Source: JAGHEK01 sp044426235 (lineage in GTDB: Bacteria > Bacillota > Clostridia > Peptostreptococcales > Peptostreptococcaceae). From it: a stretch of 64,000 nt of DNA. Of this stretch, positions 1 to 8,470 are shown piece after piece. A model generated the notes under the pieces. It had not been told where the DNA came from. It did not search any database and was given only the letters and a program-made list of their open reading frames with translations. Every line of letters starts with the position of its first letter. Position 1 is the stretch's first letter. The stretch is taken from the NCBI GenBank assembly GCA_044426235.1, contig JAWXUS010000001.1, forward strand, positions 62,001 to 126,000, read 5' to 3'. Position numbers and translations under genes: made by a program.

Positions 1-399
1 TTGTTTCATCATAACACTAGTTGCAGCTTTCATACAATTAAAACTTCCCTTTAAATTAATGTCAATTACTTGATTAAAATCATCTTCAGTCATTCTAATT
101 ATTAAATTATCCTTTGTTATTCCTGCATTATTAACTAATATATCTAACTTACCAAATTCATTTTTAGTTTCATTAACTAAATTAACACAATCTTCTAAAT
201 TCGAAACTTCACACTTAACAAGTAAAGTCTTAACATTAAACTTTTTTATTTCTTCATCAAATTCTTTGGCTCTATCTAAATCACTTTCACTTTTATAACT
301 TATAACTATATTACACCCTAAAGATGCATATTTTAATGAAATTTCACGACCAATTCCTCTTAAACAACCAGTTACTATTGCAACTTTTCCACTTAACAT
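1..399 (-). CDS. fabG: 3-oxoacyl-[ACP] reductase FabG, C-terminus off the window
   Basis: NADPH-dependent reduction of 3-oxoacyl-ACP in the fatty acid elongation cycle, in the cytosol. The reverse strand reads MLSGKVAIVTGCLRGIGR at the N-terminus: the short-chain dehydrogenase Rossmann motif TGxxxGIG. Later come NNAG (LDILVNNAGITKDN) and the helix with DINLKGSFN. All 133 visible codons are open; the Ser/Tyr/Lys catalytic part lies beyond base 1. The start ATG is at 399-397, preceded by a GGAG ribosome site inside the end of fabD, and the fabD stop lies only 2 bases away. Last visible gene of the fabH-fabK-fabD-fabG operon, so it should share FabT-type control. Confidence 0.95.
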   Translation of the reverse strand, partial: MLSGKVAIVTGCLRGIGREISLKYASLGCNIVISYKSESDLDRAKEFDEEIKKFNVKTLLVKCEVSNLEDCVNLVNETKNEFGKLDILVNNAGITKDNLIIRMTEDDFNQVIDINLKGSFNCMKAATSVMMKQ

Positions 400-401
400 A
401 A

Positions 402-1334
402 TTATTCTCCTTTTATAGCTTTCACAGTTTCATCTAAGCTTTTTAAATCTTCCACATTATATATATTAACTTCTTTATTAATCTTTTTTATAAATCCTGA
501 TAAAACTTTCCCTGGTCCAAGTTCTATAAATGTGTCAACTCCATCATTTATCATATTGTTTATTATATCTTCAAATAAAACTGAACTCATTATTTGCTTT
601 CTAAACATTGCTTTAGTTTCTTCATTAAATACACTAAACTTTTCTCCAGTTAAATTTGAGTATACATCTTTATTTGGACTATTAACTTCTATATCTTTTA
701 TAGTCTCTAAAAATTCAAAACTTGCCTTTTCATATAATGAACTATGAAATGGACCACTTACGTTTAATTCCTTACAAATTCCACGAAGACCCTTAGCTAT
801 TCCAATACTTTCTTTAATAGCAGATGTTTCACCTGATATAACTATTTGTCCTGGACAATTATAATTTGCAACTTCAATAATTCCAAATTCAGATGCCATA
901 TCTATAAGTCTATTTACACCATCTTTGTCCATTCTTAAAACAGCTGCCATTGAACCACCATCAACTGCACTATCCATAATACTAGCTCTATTTTTTATTG
1001 CAAAAACTCCATCTTCAAATCTTAAAACTCCACTATATATCAATGCTCCATATTCTCCAAGAGAAAGCCCTGCAGTATGAGTAGCATCTATTCCTCTAGT
1101 TTTAAGGGCTATTTGACACATTAAAGAAGTTAAAAGTATTGCAGGTTGATTATTTTTAGTTTTAGTTAATTCTTCAATTTCTCCACCAAAAACTAAACTC
1201 TTAACATCATACCCTAAAATTTCTTGACCTTTATCAAATAATTCCTTACATTCATCTATATTCTCGTAAAACTCTTTTCCCATACCAATATATTGTGCAC
1301 CTTGGCCGGGAAATAGAAAAGCTATTTTATTCAT
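402..1334 (-). CDS. fabD: malonyl CoA-acyl carrier protein transacylase
   Basis: Moves the malonyl group from CoA to ACP to supply the elongation cycle. The 310-residue protein starts MNKIAFLFPGQGAQ, the family signature. It carries the QPA motif near residue 63, the nucleophile elbow GLSLGEYG with Ser91, and the catalytic His in GPFHSSLY. An open frame extends 11 codons further upstream, but the ATG at 1334 is preceded by GGGAGGAA at proper spacing and matches the family N-terminus. The start lies inside the last codons of fabK (8-base overlap), suggesting translational coupling. Confidence 0.96.
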   Translation of the reverse strand: MNKIAFLFPGQGAQYIGMGKEFYENIDECKELFDKGQEILGYDVKSLVFGGEIEELTKTKNNQPAILLTSLMCQIALKTRGIDATHTAGLSLGEYGALIYSGVLRFEDGVFAIKNRASIMDSAVDGGSMAAVLRMDKDGVNRLIDMASEFGIIEVANYNCPGQIVISGETSAIKESIGIAKGLRGICKELNVSGPFHSSLYEKASFEFLETIKDIEVNSPNKDVYSNLTGEKFSVFNEETKAMFRKQIMSSVLFEDIINNMINDGVDTFIELGPGKVLSGFIKKINKEVNIYNVEDLKSLDETVKAIKGE

Positions 1335-2259
1335 AGTACTTTCCTCCCATAACACTTTTAGTTTCACTAACTAATTCATCTATTATTTCTTTACAAGTTT
1401 GCTCTTTTTTGACCATACTAGCAATTTGTCCAGCCATTATTGAACCGTTTTCCATATCTCCATCAATAACTGCTTTTTTTAGTGCTCCTTTTCCTAAAAG
1501 CTCTAATTCTTCACTATTAGGACTAATTTTTTCAAGTTTTAAATATTCTCTTGTTAACTTATTTCTAAGCACTCTTATTGGATGATCTGTACTCATTCCA
1601 GTCACTTCAGTATCTATATCTTTAGCTTTTATAACTTTTTCCTTATAATTTTGATGAACACTACATTCAGTAGATACTAAAAATCTTGTTCCAATTTGAA
1701 CACCAACCGCACCTAGCATAAAACTTGCACAAATTCCACGACCATCTCCAATTCCACCTGCCGCAATAACTGGAATATTTAAAGCATCAACAACTTGTGG
1801 AACTAAACTCATAGTAGTTAATTGACCTATGTGACCTCCGGCCTCCATACCTTCAACTATAACTGCATCTGCACCTAATTTTTCCATTCTTCTAGCTATT
1901 GAAATTGACGGTACAACTGGAATTATCTTTATACTATTTTCTTTCCACTTTTCAATATACTTTCCTGGATTTCCAGCTCCTGTAGTTACAATATTAACTT
2001 TCTCTTCAATAACAATTTGAGCAATTTCATCAATATTTTCTGCCATAAGCATTATATTTACACCGAATGGTTTATTAGTTTTTTCTTTAGTTTTTCTAAT
2101 TAATTCACGAACATAGTCAGTCGGTCCATAACCTGATATTATTCCAAGTCCTCCTGCATTACTAACAGCTGATGCTAATGAATCATCTGATATCCAAGCC
2201 ATAGCCCCTTGAAAAATTGGATATTCTATATTTAACATTTCAGTTATTTTAGTTTTCAT
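1327..2259 (-). CDS. fabK: enoyl-[ACP] reductase II (FMN-dependent)
   Basis: Catalyses the last step of each elongation cycle, reducing trans-2-enoyl-ACP; FabK is the flavin TIM-barrel type found in many Firmicutes instead of FabI. The 310 residues begin with MLNIEYPIFQGAMAWIS and contain the phosphate-binding segment AAGGIGDGRGICASFMLGA and the following GVQIGTRF, as in nitronate monooxygenase/FabK proteins. A GGGAGGA ribosome site precedes the ATG and overlaps the end of fabH. Co-transcribed with fabH and fabD. Related 2-nitropropane dioxygenases look similar, but the fab context settles the call. Confidence 0.95.
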   Translation of the reverse strand: MKTKITEMLNIEYPIFQGAMAWISDDSLASAVSNAGGLGIISGYGPTDYVRELIRKTKEKTNKPFGVNIMLMAENIDEIAQIVIEEKVNIVTTGAGNPGKYIEKWKENSIKIIPVVPSISIARRMEKLGADAVIVEGMEAGGHIGQLTTMSLVPQVVDALNIPVIAAGGIGDGRGICASFMLGAVGVQIGTRFLVSTECSVHQNYKEKVIKAKDIDTEVTGMSTDHPIRVLRNKLTREYLKLEKISPNSEELELLGKGALKKAVIDGDMENGSIMAGQIASMVKKEQTCKEIIDELVSETKSVMGGKYYE

Positions 2260-2269
2260 ATCTTCCTCC

Positions 2270-3247
2270 CTAAATACTCCAGTTAATTAAAGTAGCACCA
2301 TAAGTTAAGCCACCACCAAAACCAACTAAAATTATTCTATTACCTTTTTTAAGTATATTTTTTGAATTTAATTCATCAAGTGCAATAGGAATCGATGCTG
2401 CAGAAGTATTCCCATAATTCTCTAAATTAGTATAAAACTTATCTTTAGAAATATTAAGTTTCTTTGCTGAATGCTCAATTATTCTTATATTTGCTTGATG
2501 CGGTACTATGTAATCTATATCTTCTATATTTAAATTTTCTTTTTTTAGTAATTCATTAATAGTTTTTACTATCGTAGTTGTTGCAAATTTAAAAACTTCC
2601 TTTCCGTCCATTTTTAAATGTTTATCATTTTCTATGTAATCGTCCATAAAAGGATTTTTTATGTCTAGTGAATAAGATGTTAAGCATTCATATTTAGTTG
2701 GATCTGATTTACAAAAAGAACTTAAAACTCCTTTTTCATCACTCTCACTAAGTAAAACAGAACCTGCTCCATCTCCAAATAACACACAAGTATTTCTATC
2801 TTTCCAATCAATAATTTTTGATAATGTTTCAGCACCAATTACTAAAGCATTTTTATAATTATTACTTTTCATAAGTGCTTTTGCAGTATCTAGTGCAAAT
2901 ATAAAACCTGTACAAGCTGCACTAATATCAAATGCTACTGCATTTATACAACCAAGTGCTTTTTGAACTATACAAGCAGTTGATGGAATAAACATATCCG
3001 GAGTACAAGTTGCGAGTACAATTAAATCAATTTCTCTAGGGTCCATATTACAAGACTCTAATGTTTTCTCACAAGACTTAATTGCCATATCTGAAGTATT
3101 TTCTCCATCACTTATTTTTCTCTCTTTAATTCCAGTTCTACTTGTTATCCATTCATCACTAGTATTTACTATTTTTCCAAGAAGTTCATTACTAATAATA
3201 TTTTTTGGAGTATAACTACCAGTTGATTTTATAATTATCCCTTTCAT
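2270..3247 (-). CDS. fabH: 3-oxoacyl-[ACP] synthase III
   Basis: Starts fatty acid synthesis by condensing acyl-CoA with malonyl-ACP. The catalytic triad is visible: Cys112 in the segment DISAACTGF, His in VPHQANIRI and Asn in NYGNTSAAS. The 325-residue length is normal. The first in-frame ATG (3265) overlaps the ribosome site, so the ATG at 3247, 7 bases after AAGGAG, is chosen. First gene of the local fab operon. Unlike the streptococcal fab cluster, neither fabT nor acpP is visible between fabH and fabK. Confidence 0.96.
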   Translation of the reverse strand: MKGIIIKSTGSYTPKNIISNELLGKIVNTSDEWITSRTGIKERKISDGENTSDMAIKSCEKTLESCNMDPREIDLIVLATCTPDMFIPSTACIVQKALGCINAVAFDISAACTGFIFALDTAKALMKSNNYKNALVIGAETLSKIIDWKDRNTCVLFGDGAGSVLLSESDEKGVLSSFCKSDPTKYECLTSYSLDIKNPFMDDYIENDKHLKMDGKEVFKFATTTIVKTINELLKKENLNIEDIDYIVPHQANIRIIEHSAKKLNISKDKFYTNLENYGNTSAASIPIALDELNSKNILKKGNRIILVGFGGGLTYGATLINWSI

Positions 3248-3273
3248 AATTAAATTCTCCTTCATTCTTAAAT

Positions 3274-3313
3274 ATTTCGATAATCAAAATATTTATTTCG
3301 ATAATCAAAATAT
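3274..3313 (-). promoter_or_regulatory. tandem FabT-like operators 1 and 2
   Basis: Two exact 19-base copies of a sequence reading ATATTTTGATTATCGAAAT on the minus strand, at 3274-3292 and 3295-3313, start 21 bases (two helical turns) apart just upstream of fabH. The core TTTGATTATCGAA matches the known FabT (MarR family) palindrome type TTTGA-N3-TCAAA with one mismatch. The box nearer the promoter overlaps the probable -10 element, so binding should repress. That the organism has FabT is inference; no fabT gene lies in the window. Confidence 0.7.
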
Positions 3314-3337
3314 ATTATATTTCGTTACAAATGTCAA
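3309..3337 (-). promoter_or_regulatory. fabH operon promoter
   Basis: On the minus strand a perfect -35 TTGACA (3337-3332) is followed after 17 bases by TATATT (3314-3309). Transcription would start near 3302, inside the FabT-like box at 3295-3313. A TATAAT at 3319-3314 also exists but is only 12 bases from the -35. Confidence 0.6.
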
Positions 3338-3343
3338 CTTTTA

Positions 3344-3358
3344 TTTTGATATTCAAAA
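3344..3358 (-). promoter_or_regulatory. FabT-like operator 3
   Basis: TTTTGATATTCAAAA is a near-perfect palindrome containing TTTGA-TAT-TCAAA, immediately upstream of the -35 element of the fab promoter. It is the same motif class as the two tandem boxes but lies on the other side of the promoter, about 48 bases from the nearest of them. Confidence 0.55.
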
Positions 3359-3375
3359 AAATTTATATAAAAAAT

Positions 3376-3401
3376 TAAAAAGCCTAGCATTTCTGCTAGG
3401 C
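3376..3401 (-). terminator. terminator of the ter operon
   Basis: GCCTAGCA and TGCTAGGC form an 8-bp stem with a 4-base loop, followed on the minus strand by a T-rich tail. It lies just after the last terD gene and separates it from the fab promoter. Confidence 0.85.
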
Positions 3402-3408
3402 CAAAAAA

Positions 3409-4026
3409 TTAACTAAAAAGTGCTAAAATTCCATTTAAATCTGCTATCTTACCTTCTCCAAGTGCCTTAAATTGCCACTCTCCACCATCTTTGAAAAGTT
3501 TTGCAAATAAAACTGAAGTTGCAGTTGATCCATCACTTTTTAAATTAAATCTACAAAGTTCTTTGTTGTTTTCAGTATCAAGAAGTCTTACGTATGAATT
3601 ATTTATCATACCAAAAGTTTGTCTTTTTGCTTGTGCATCATGTATTGACGTTACGAATATTACACTTTGAATTGAAGAATCTATGCTATCTAAATTTATT
3701 TCAATAGTTTCATCATCTCCATCTCCTGCACCAGTTCTATTATCTTTTGATAGGCTTATTCCTTGACCATTCATATTGTTAAAAAATATTACATTTGATA
3801 CTGTATTAAACTTTTCATTACTATCAAGCATAATAGCTGATATATCAATATCAAAATCATTAACTCCAGAAGATACATCCCATCCTGCACCTAATGTTAC
3901 TTTTTTTAGACCTGGATTTTTCTTTGTTAAATCAAGTATATCATTTTTTTGTAAATTTAAAATCGGTTGAGCCACTTCATCACTATTATTTATATTATTT
4001 CCAAAACTACCTAAATTTATTCCCAT
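3409..4026 (-). CDS. TerD family protein (copy 3, promoter-distal)
   Basis: TerD-domain calcium-binding stress protein, linked in other bacteria to resistance to tellurite, phage, colicins and envelope stress; the mechanism is not established. The 205 residues start with MGINLG and contain the acidic Ca-binding segment DNRTGAGDGDDETI, plus the typical VIFVTSIHDAQAKRQTFG core. It is highly similar along its whole length to the neighbouring 4060-4665 gene, with an N-terminal insertion of a few residues, so the pair looks like a tandem duplication. An AAAGGAGA ribosome site precedes the ATG. Last gene of the operon, ended by the hairpin at 3382-3401. Confidence 0.92.
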   Translation of the reverse strand: MGINLGSFGNNINNSDEVAQPILNLQKNDILDLTKKNPGLKKVTLGAGWDVSSGVNDFDIDISAIMLDSNEKFNTVSNVIFFNNMNGQGISLSKDNRTGAGDGDDETIEINLDSIDSSIQSVIFVTSIHDAQAKRQTFGMINNSYVRLLDTENNKELCRFNLKSDGSTATSVLFAKLFKDGGEWQFKALGEGKIADLNGILALFS

Positions 4027-4059
4027 AATTTTAATTCTCCTTTTCTATTTTTTTATATT

Positions 4060-4665
4060 TTAGCTAAAAAGCGCTAACATTCCATTTAAATCTGCAATTT
4101 TACCTTCTCCAAGTGCTTTAAATTGCCACTCAGAATCTTGTCTATAAAGTTTTGCAAATAAAACTGAAGTTGCAGTTGATCCATCATTTTTTAAATTAAA
4201 TCTACATAACTCTCTATCGCTTACAGAATCAACAAGTCTAACGTATGAATTTTCTATCATACCAAAAGTTTGTCTTTTCGCCTGTGCATCGTGTATTGAA
4301 ACAACAAAAACTATATGCTGTATATTAGAATCAATTTGATCTAAATTAATATTGATAGTTTCATCATCTCCATCTCCTGCACCAGTTCTATTATCTTCTG
4401 ATAATTGTATTCCTTGGCCACTTCTATTATTAAAGAATATTACATTTGATACTGTATTAAACTTTTCATTGCTATCAAGTAAGAATGCAGATATATCAAC
4501 ATCAAAATTATTTATTCCAGATGAAATATCCCATCCTGCACCAACTGTTACATTTTTTAAACCTGGGTTCTTTTTTGTTAAATCAAGAACATCATTTTTT
4601 TGTAAATTCAAAACTGGTTGAGAGTTTTGAGTATTATTTGAAAAACTTCCTAAATTAATAGCCAT
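4060..4665 (-). CDS. TerD family protein (copy 2)
   Basis: A 201-residue TerD-domain protein with the same DNRTGAGDGDDETI acidic motif and the segments LGAGWD-like and HDAQAKRQTFG. It is nearly collinear with the downstream copy (both begin LNLQKND and end GEGKIADLNG-LALFS), so the two are recent paralogs, probably maintained for dosage or for forming mixed complexes. GGAGG lies just before the ATG at 4665. Sits between copy 1 and copy 3 in the yceG-telA-terD operon. Confidence 0.92.
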   Translation of the reverse strand: MAINLGSFSNNTQNSQPVLNLQKNDVLDLTKKNPGLKNVTVGAGWDISSGINNFDVDISAFLLDSNEKFNTVSNVIFFNNRSGQGIQLSEDNRTGAGDGDDETININLDQIDSNIQHIVFVVSIHDAQAKRQTFGMIENSYVRLVDSVSDRELCRFNLKNDGSTATSVLFAKLYRQDSEWQFKALGEGKIADLNGMLALFS

Positions 4666-4674
4666 TTTTTCCTC

Positions 4675-5256
4675 CTACTTAAATTTATCTATTATGCTGT
4701 TTAAATCGCCATTTTCTAAGTTACCAATTGCCTTAAATTGCCAAGCATTATTAACTTTTTCAAGTTGTGCAAAAATTAAACTAGTAGCATTTTTACCATC
4801 TTCACTTAAATTATATCTACACATTTCAGAATATCCTTTATCTGCATTTAAAACTCTTATGTACGCATTTTTTACCTTTGAAAAATCTTGTTTTCTAACT
4901 TTTGCTTGATATATATTTATTGAGAAAACTATAGCCTTACAGTTTGCTGGAAGATCACTTAAAGTTATTGATATTTTTTCATCATCCCCATCACCTTCAC
5001 CAGTTCTATTATCTTCGTGAAGATATATTCCTTGTGCTCTTTGATTATTAAAATATACTATTCCTTCTTTTCCAATTATTCTATAATCATCTCCAAGTAA
5101 AAGTGCAGATAAATCAAGATCAACATCAGCACTTCCAAAACTAAATAACCCTTTTTTTGCAACGTCCCAACCACAGGCCAAAACTATATTATTAAGCCCT
5201 GGTTCTTTTTTAGATAAATCTAAAATATCATTTTTCTTAAGATTTAATAAATCCAA
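4675..5256 (-). CDS. TerD family protein (copy 1, divergent)
   Basis: A 193-residue TerD protein that is clearly more distant from the two copies downstream: it lacks their MxINLG N-terminus and reads NLKKNDILDLSKKEPGLN. It keeps the acidic motif as DNRTGEGDGDDEKI. The gene uses a TTG start at 5256, eight bases after GGGGGG; no ATG is available there. It probably represents the YceC/YceD/YceE-type diversity seen in Bacillus, where three terD paralogs are also adjacent. No terC gene is present in this operon. Confidence 0.9.
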   Translation of the reverse strand: MDLLNLKKNDILDLSKKEPGLNNIVLACGWDVAKKGLFSFGSADVDLDLSALLLGDDYRIIGKEGIVYFNNQRAQGIYLHEDNRTGEGDGDDEKISITLSDLPANCKAIVFSINIYQAKVRKQDFSKVKNAYIRVLNADKGYSEMCRYNLSEDGKNATSLIFAQLEKVNNAWQFKAIGNLENGDLNSIIDKFK

Positions 5257-5274
5257 AATTAATTCCCCCCTATT

Positions 5275-6375
5275 TTATACTTTTTTCTTTAAATCAGACT
5301 TTATTTGTTCTAATTTAACAGTGTTTTCATTTCTTTTTAATCTATTTTGTTCTTGTATTTGTTTTGTTTCTTCAATACCTCTAGTTATAGTTTGATAAGA
5401 TTTTTCAAGTGTTTCAATTGAAACTACACTTCCTGTTGAAATCTTTGCAATTTTTACTGATTGAGTCGCAGTACTCTGTGCATTTCTCATTATAAGTTCA
5501 TTAGTCTTATCGTCTAATTGCTTAAGAGATTTAGCTTGTATTTCTTGTCTTTTAAGCATTATAGCTTGTGCTAGGCACTGCTTAAATATTGGAAGAGTTA
5601 TTATGAATGAAGTATTTATTTTTCTAATTAAATTAAAGTTTGACATTTGCATACTTTGAATCATAGGTGCCGCTTGAATTGCAACAGTTTCTGCAATTTT
5701 TAAGTCGTATAACCTTTGTTCTAGCATTTCTTTACTTATTTGAAGTTTTTGAATCATCATATTTTTTTCATCAAAGTTCATATCATTATTATTTTCAAAT
5801 TGAGTAATGTATCCATCAATTTCTTCACTTGCAATTTCACCTGCAACGATATATTTCTCTAATTCTTGGAAATATTGTATATTTCCTTCATATAATCTCT
5901 TTAATTTCTCATTACTATCTTTTATTTCAACTTCATACTTTTTAAGTAAAACATAAACTTTTTCTACTTCATATCCCATAGTGTCATACTTTTGGAAAAG
6001 TTTTGCTACACTTTCTTGGGCATTTTTAAATATTTTAGAAAATAAATTTGGCTTTTTATCGTCTGTATTTTCAAGTTCTTTAACATCAAATTTATCCATT
6101 ATTCTAGTTAAACTAACTAACATTTCACTAGTTTCTTCGGCTTTAACTTCTTTCATTGATGCTAATAATTCATCTGAAATTCTTGATATATTTTCACTTG
6201 ATCTTTGACCAAATTGAATTATTGAATTTACATTTTGTACTTCAATTTCATTAGTTAAATCTTGTACTTCCTTTTTTTGTCTAAGTACATTTTTATAGTT
6301 TTCATTATTATCTATAATTTCAATACTTTGTTGACTCTCAGTCATCTCGAATGATCCATTATAATCGTTATTCAT
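5275..6375 (-). CDS. telA: toxic anion resistance protein, TelA family
   Basis: A 366-residue soluble, mostly helical protein of the TelA (PF05816-type) family. It contains the conserved QTILKRQE-like region, visible here as LAQAIMLKRQEIQAKSL, and the helical segment RRLYEGNIQYFQELEKYI-like (KRLYEGNIQYFQ). The C-terminal half is predicted coiled coil (IEETKQIQEQNRLKRN). In Bacillus the same family member (YceH) neighbours yceG and terD paralogs, exactly as here. Function in tellurite or envelope-stress resistance is known only from genetics. AGGGAG precedes the ATG. Confidence 0.88.
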   Translation of the reverse strand: MNNDYNGSFEMTESQQSIEIIDNNENYKNVLRQKKEVQDLTNEIEVQNVNSIIQFGQRSSENISRISDELLASMKEVKAEETSEMLVSLTRIMDKFDVKELENTDDKKPNLFSKIFKNAQESVAKLFQKYDTMGYEVEKVYVLLKKYEVEIKDSNEKLKRLYEGNIQYFQELEKYIVAGEIASEEIDGYITQFENNNDMNFDEKNMMIQKLQISKEMLEQRLYDLKIAETVAIQAAPMIQSMQMSNFNLIRKINTSFIITLPIFKQCLAQAIMLKRQEIQAKSLKQLDDKTNELIMRNAQSTATQSVKIAKISTGSVVSIETLEKSYQTITRGIEETKQIQEQNRLKRNENTVKLEQIKSDLKKKV

Positions 6376-6390
6376 TTTTTTCTCCCTATT

Positions 6391-7890
6391 TTACCTAAAA
6401 TTATTAAATAGTTTTCCAAATACATTTTGCTTTGAATAAATCGGTAGCATCTTGTAATTTGATTTGTAGTTAATTTCCTCAAGTCTTACCTTTATAAATC
6501 TATTTTCCCTAAGTATATTTGATAAATTGCAAAGTGACGATGGATTAAATATTATAATATCAAATCCAACATTAGATAAATACCCAAGAAGTAAAGTCAT
6601 AGCATCACTAAAATCTTCTTCATTGTTTAAATAAATAACTAACTTTGGTATTTTATCTGCAAAATCGAAACTCTCAATCAACTTTAAAATTTCTTCATTC
6701 ATATTTAAAATTAAATTAAGAAGTCTAAGTTTTTCTTCTCTTTGTAAAGTATTAACATAAATATTATTTCTTAATATAGTTTCATTAAACTTACTAAGTA
6801 TAAAGTTTTGCGTTTCATTACTATACTTACTTAATGTGTACGTATTTAATTTTTTTATGTCTGATAAATCATAAGTTCCATCACTTAATTCTAAAAACAT
6901 TAATTTTAAAATTTCATCATTTACCCACACATCTCTTGAAAAGTTTGGAGTATTGAAAAATAATGTATTAGGTTGTTTTGTAGTTTGCTTAACTAATTTT
7001 TGAAACTCCTCTTTATTTTTATATTCTCCATCTATTTTAAAGAAAAATACTGGTAAACTAACTTCATTTTGACTAACTTCAAAACCTTCTCTAAGCCTTG
7101 ATGGTTCATTAAAATATATAAATATATCTTCAACTATAGTGTCTAGAAGTATCGATTTTGTATTATAGTTTCTAAATTGCCAAGGCTTATAAATTCCTGT
7201 ATTTGAAAATAATTCTTGGTGAACTTCTTCTTCAATCTGCTTTGTTGTAGTTTTTAAAACATTACTAGAATTTCCTTTTTTAATTCTTTCAAAAAAACTA
7301 CCCGCAGGTTCTATTTTCATATACATTTTTTGATTTGTTAAATCGAAATTATCTATTTTTTCAATATTATTTTCCTTTAATGGATTAATATATAAAACAT
7401 CAAATTTCATATAATAAAGTAAAAATAAAAAGTATATTTGATGTCTATCAATTTCACCAAAATATAACACCTTAGGGTTTATTTCATCATACATATCGAC
7501 TTCTTTTAAATACGTAAATGCCCAAACTATTATTTTTGTTATAAAATTATTTCTAATTCCATCACTCATAAACTTTTCATTTATAATTGATAAATCAATA
7601 GTTTTTTGAAGTCCATCTAAAAATATATTATTAATATTTCTATCTTCAAAAAGAGTTATCTCTTGACTTTTTATATTATAAACATTCATAGTTTCAAGCT
7701 CTTTATAAACATACTCTATAAGATTAAAATCAGGGCTTATAGGTATTTCATTATCAAATATTAAATATTTATTATTAAATTTTTCATAAAATAATTTTAA
7801 TTCATCATTATACGACTCATTTACTCCAATTAATCTATAAAAATAATTCGTATCTTTTTTATTAAATAACTTATTAAATGTTTCTTTCAT
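6391..7890 (-). CDS. YceG-like putative component of toxic anion resistance
   Basis: A 499-residue protein resembling the YceG family that accompanies TelA and TerD genes in Firmicutes; its biochemical role is unknown. No signal peptide or membrane span is visible. The order of this gene, telA, then three terD matches the Bacillus yce region, which supports the call. The ATG at 7890 follows AAGGAAG at 8 bases; a GTG three codons upstream would sit on the ribosome site and is rejected. First gene of the operon, with an extended -10 promoter 22 bases upstream. Confidence 0.75.
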   Translation of the reverse strand: MKETFNKLFNKKDTNYFYRLIGVNESYNDELKLFYEKFNNKYLIFDNEIPISPDFNLIEYVYKELETMNVYNIKSQEITLFEDRNINNIFLDGLQKTIDLSIINEKFMSDGIRNNFITKIIVWAFTYLKEVDMYDEINPKVLYFGEIDRHQIYFLFLLYYMKFDVLYINPLKENNIEKIDNFDLTNQKMYMKIEPAGSFFERIKKGNSSNVLKTTTKQIEEEVHQELFSNTGIYKPWQFRNYNTKSILLDTIVEDIFIYFNEPSRLREGFEVSQNEVSLPVFFFKIDGEYKNKEEFQKLVKQTTKQPNTLFFNTPNFSRDVWVNDEILKLMFLELSDGTYDLSDIKKLNTYTLSKYSNETQNFILSKFNETILRNNIYVNTLQREEKLRLLNLILNMNEEILKLIESFDFADKIPKLVIYLNNEEDFSDAMTLLLGYLSNVGFDIIIFNPSSLCNLSNILRENRFIKVRLEEINYKSNYKMLPIYSKQNVFGKLFNNFR

Positions 7891-7911
7891 AACTATCACT
7901 TCCTTAAATTG

Positions 7912-7940
7912 ATTATATCATAGATTAATATAACTCTAAA
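7912..7940 (-). promoter_or_regulatory. promoter of the yceG-telA-terD operon
   Basis: On the minus strand, TGATATAAT (7920-7912) is a perfect extended -10. TTTAGA 17 bases upstream (7940-7935) matches the -35 consensus at four of six positions. It lies in the intergenic region divergent from the small membrane protein gene. Confidence 0.55.
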
Positions 7941-8021
7941 AGATAAATTAAACATTAAGACCCATAAAAATACATTTTTATGATATACTTAATTTATAAT
8001 CTATATATTAGGAGTTTATTT

Positions 8022-8453
8022 ATGGATATATTATCAATTTCAATACTAGTTTTCATAATTTTAGAAATTTCAAACGTATTTATACTATACTTTAAAACTG
8101 ATTCAAAACTTGGAAATGGAGTTTCAGTTTTTGATCATTTTCACGAATCAAAAAAAGATCCACTTCTTCACGAATTTGTGAAATATCTTGTTTATTGGGT
8201 TGCGGGTACTAAGTTAATTTTTATCTCACTTTTAATAGTTATTTTACTATTTGGAAATGAAACTTTAAAAATAGCTAGTTTAACAGTTCTTATACTTTCA
8301 ATTTTATCATTTTATTATAGACTGTATCCAATAATTAAAAATTTAGATAAAAACGAAAAAATTTCACCAAGAGGATATTCAAAAATACTAAATTTAATGA
8401 TAATAAGTTTTATATCTATGTTTAGTATAGCTCTTGTAATTTCAATTAAGTAG
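8022..8453 (+). CDS. hypothetical four-helix membrane protein
   Basis: A 143-residue protein that I do not recognise. Four hydrophobic segments are visible: the N-terminal 25 residues, about 65-85, 90-110 and the C-terminal 22 residues. Between the first two is a polar loop, KTDSKLGNGVSVFDHFHES. The frame is open 14 codons further upstream, but AGGAG lies just before the ATG at 8022. It is alone on the plus strand, divergent from the ter operon and ended by an 18-bp palindromic hairpin. Confidence 0.7.
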   Translation: MDILSISILVFIILEISNVFILYFKTDSKLGNGVSVFDHFHESKKDPLLHEFVKYLVYWVAGTKLIFISLLIVILLFGNETLKIASLTVLILSILSFYYRLYPIIKNLDKNEKISPRGYSKILNLMIISFISMFSIALVISIK

Positions 8454-8470
8454 CCTAGGCTACTTTTTTT
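8448..8470. terminator. bidirectional terminator
   Basis: AAGTAGCCTAGGCTACTT is a perfect palindrome overlapping the stop of the plus-strand membrane gene. It is followed by a T run on the plus strand and preceded by an A-rich stretch, between two converging genes. Confidence 0.7.

Noticed and set aside
1335..1367. Longer fabD start 11 codons upstream
   Set aside because: It lies inside fabK and bypasses the ribosome site and the family N-terminus at 1334.
7980..8021. Longer start for the small membrane protein
   Set aside because: The AGGAG ribosome site lies within this extension, directly before the ATG at 8022.
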